Assembly (NCBI RefSeq): GCF_000687145.1
Contig: NZ_JMFG01000020.1
Span: 216,122-280,121, forward strand
Source: Thermoanaerobaculum aquaticum
GTDB taxonomy: Bacteria > Acidobacteriota > Thermoanaerobaculia > Thermoanaerobaculales > Thermoanaerobaculaceae
Length of the DNA: 64,000 bases
Direction of reading: 5' to 3'
The notes beneath the pieces were generated by a model. The model ran no database searches. It was not told the origin of the DNA and saw only the letters and a program-made list of their open reading frames with translations. Numbering within the stretch: the stretch's first letter is position 1; each line of letters opens with the position of its first letter. The translations under genes and the position numbers were made by a program. Shown here in pieces: positions 63,981-64,000 of this stretch.

Positions 63981-64000
63981 CTGACGCGGGGGGCCGCTCG

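Overview
The window is 64 kb of GC-rich, gene-dense chromosomal DNA from a Gram-negative bacterium. Lipid A genes (lpxD, fabZ, lpxA, with an OmpH/Skp chaperone) and phosphatidylethanolamine genes (psd, pssA) show an outer membrane. The gene mix (SUF Fe-S operon with SufU, catalase-peroxidase, cytochrome-type NO reductase, several secreted proteins of unknown function) would fit an Acidobacteriota-like organism, perhaps a thermophile related to Thermoanaerobaculia. That assignment is an inference from gene content, because no rRNA or other decisive marker is present. I see no phage, transposase, integrase or CRISPR array.

Layout. 1-5.3 kb: a truncated heme-PAS membrane sensor, a secreted beta-repeat protein, an acyl-CoA carboxylase beta subunit and a Kef-type antiporter. 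5.4-11.5 kb: a complete, tightly overlapping suf operon (Rrf2 regulator, sufC-B-D-S-U, DUF59). 11.7-17.5 kb (minus): rsmA, RNase J, uppP, ftsK and a small membrane protein. 17.5-20.5 kb: trxA, alpha/beta hydrolase, K+ channel and FAH-fold hydrolase. 20.8-25.3 kb (minus): katG and a secreted lipase with a partner protein. 25.5-30.1 kb: tRNA-Cys, tRNA-Gly, a duplicated Cys-rich secreted protein, DUF502, nth, tdk, an MNT/HEPN pair and a ferredoxin. 30.2-37.7 kb: a histidine kinase and an NtrC-type regulator flanking a peptide ABC transporter that has no ATPase genes. 37.8-43.3 kb: htpX, a degenerate HD-GYP protein and the lipid A cluster. 43.4-47 kb: a transketolase fused to phosphoglucose isomerase. 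47-52 kb: xth, rtcA, a CmtR-like repressor with a P1B ATPase, and a voltage-gated channel. 52.4-55.8 kb (minus): norB, a diheme norC and an M24 peptidase. 55.9-63.8 kb: an AIM24 protein, a ketosynthase with a Cys-less partner, a Mut7-C protein, psd-pssA, a Cys-less ASADH homologue and a secreted protein.

Two features recur across the window. (1) A palindromic repeat family, with two adjacent hairpins whose tips are complementary, sits at four intergenic places, always in the same orientation. (2) About a dozen genes have a TAnnnT hexamer 6-9 nt before the start codon and mostly no Shine-Dalgarno, which suggests leaderless transcripts. Most other genes have strong GGAGG-type sites or overlap the preceding gene by 1-4 nt.

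The strongest candidates for something unusual are the transketolase-PGI fusion, the orphan KS/chain-length-factor-like pair, the CSC-motif metal ATPase with its CmtR-type sensor, and the repeat family.
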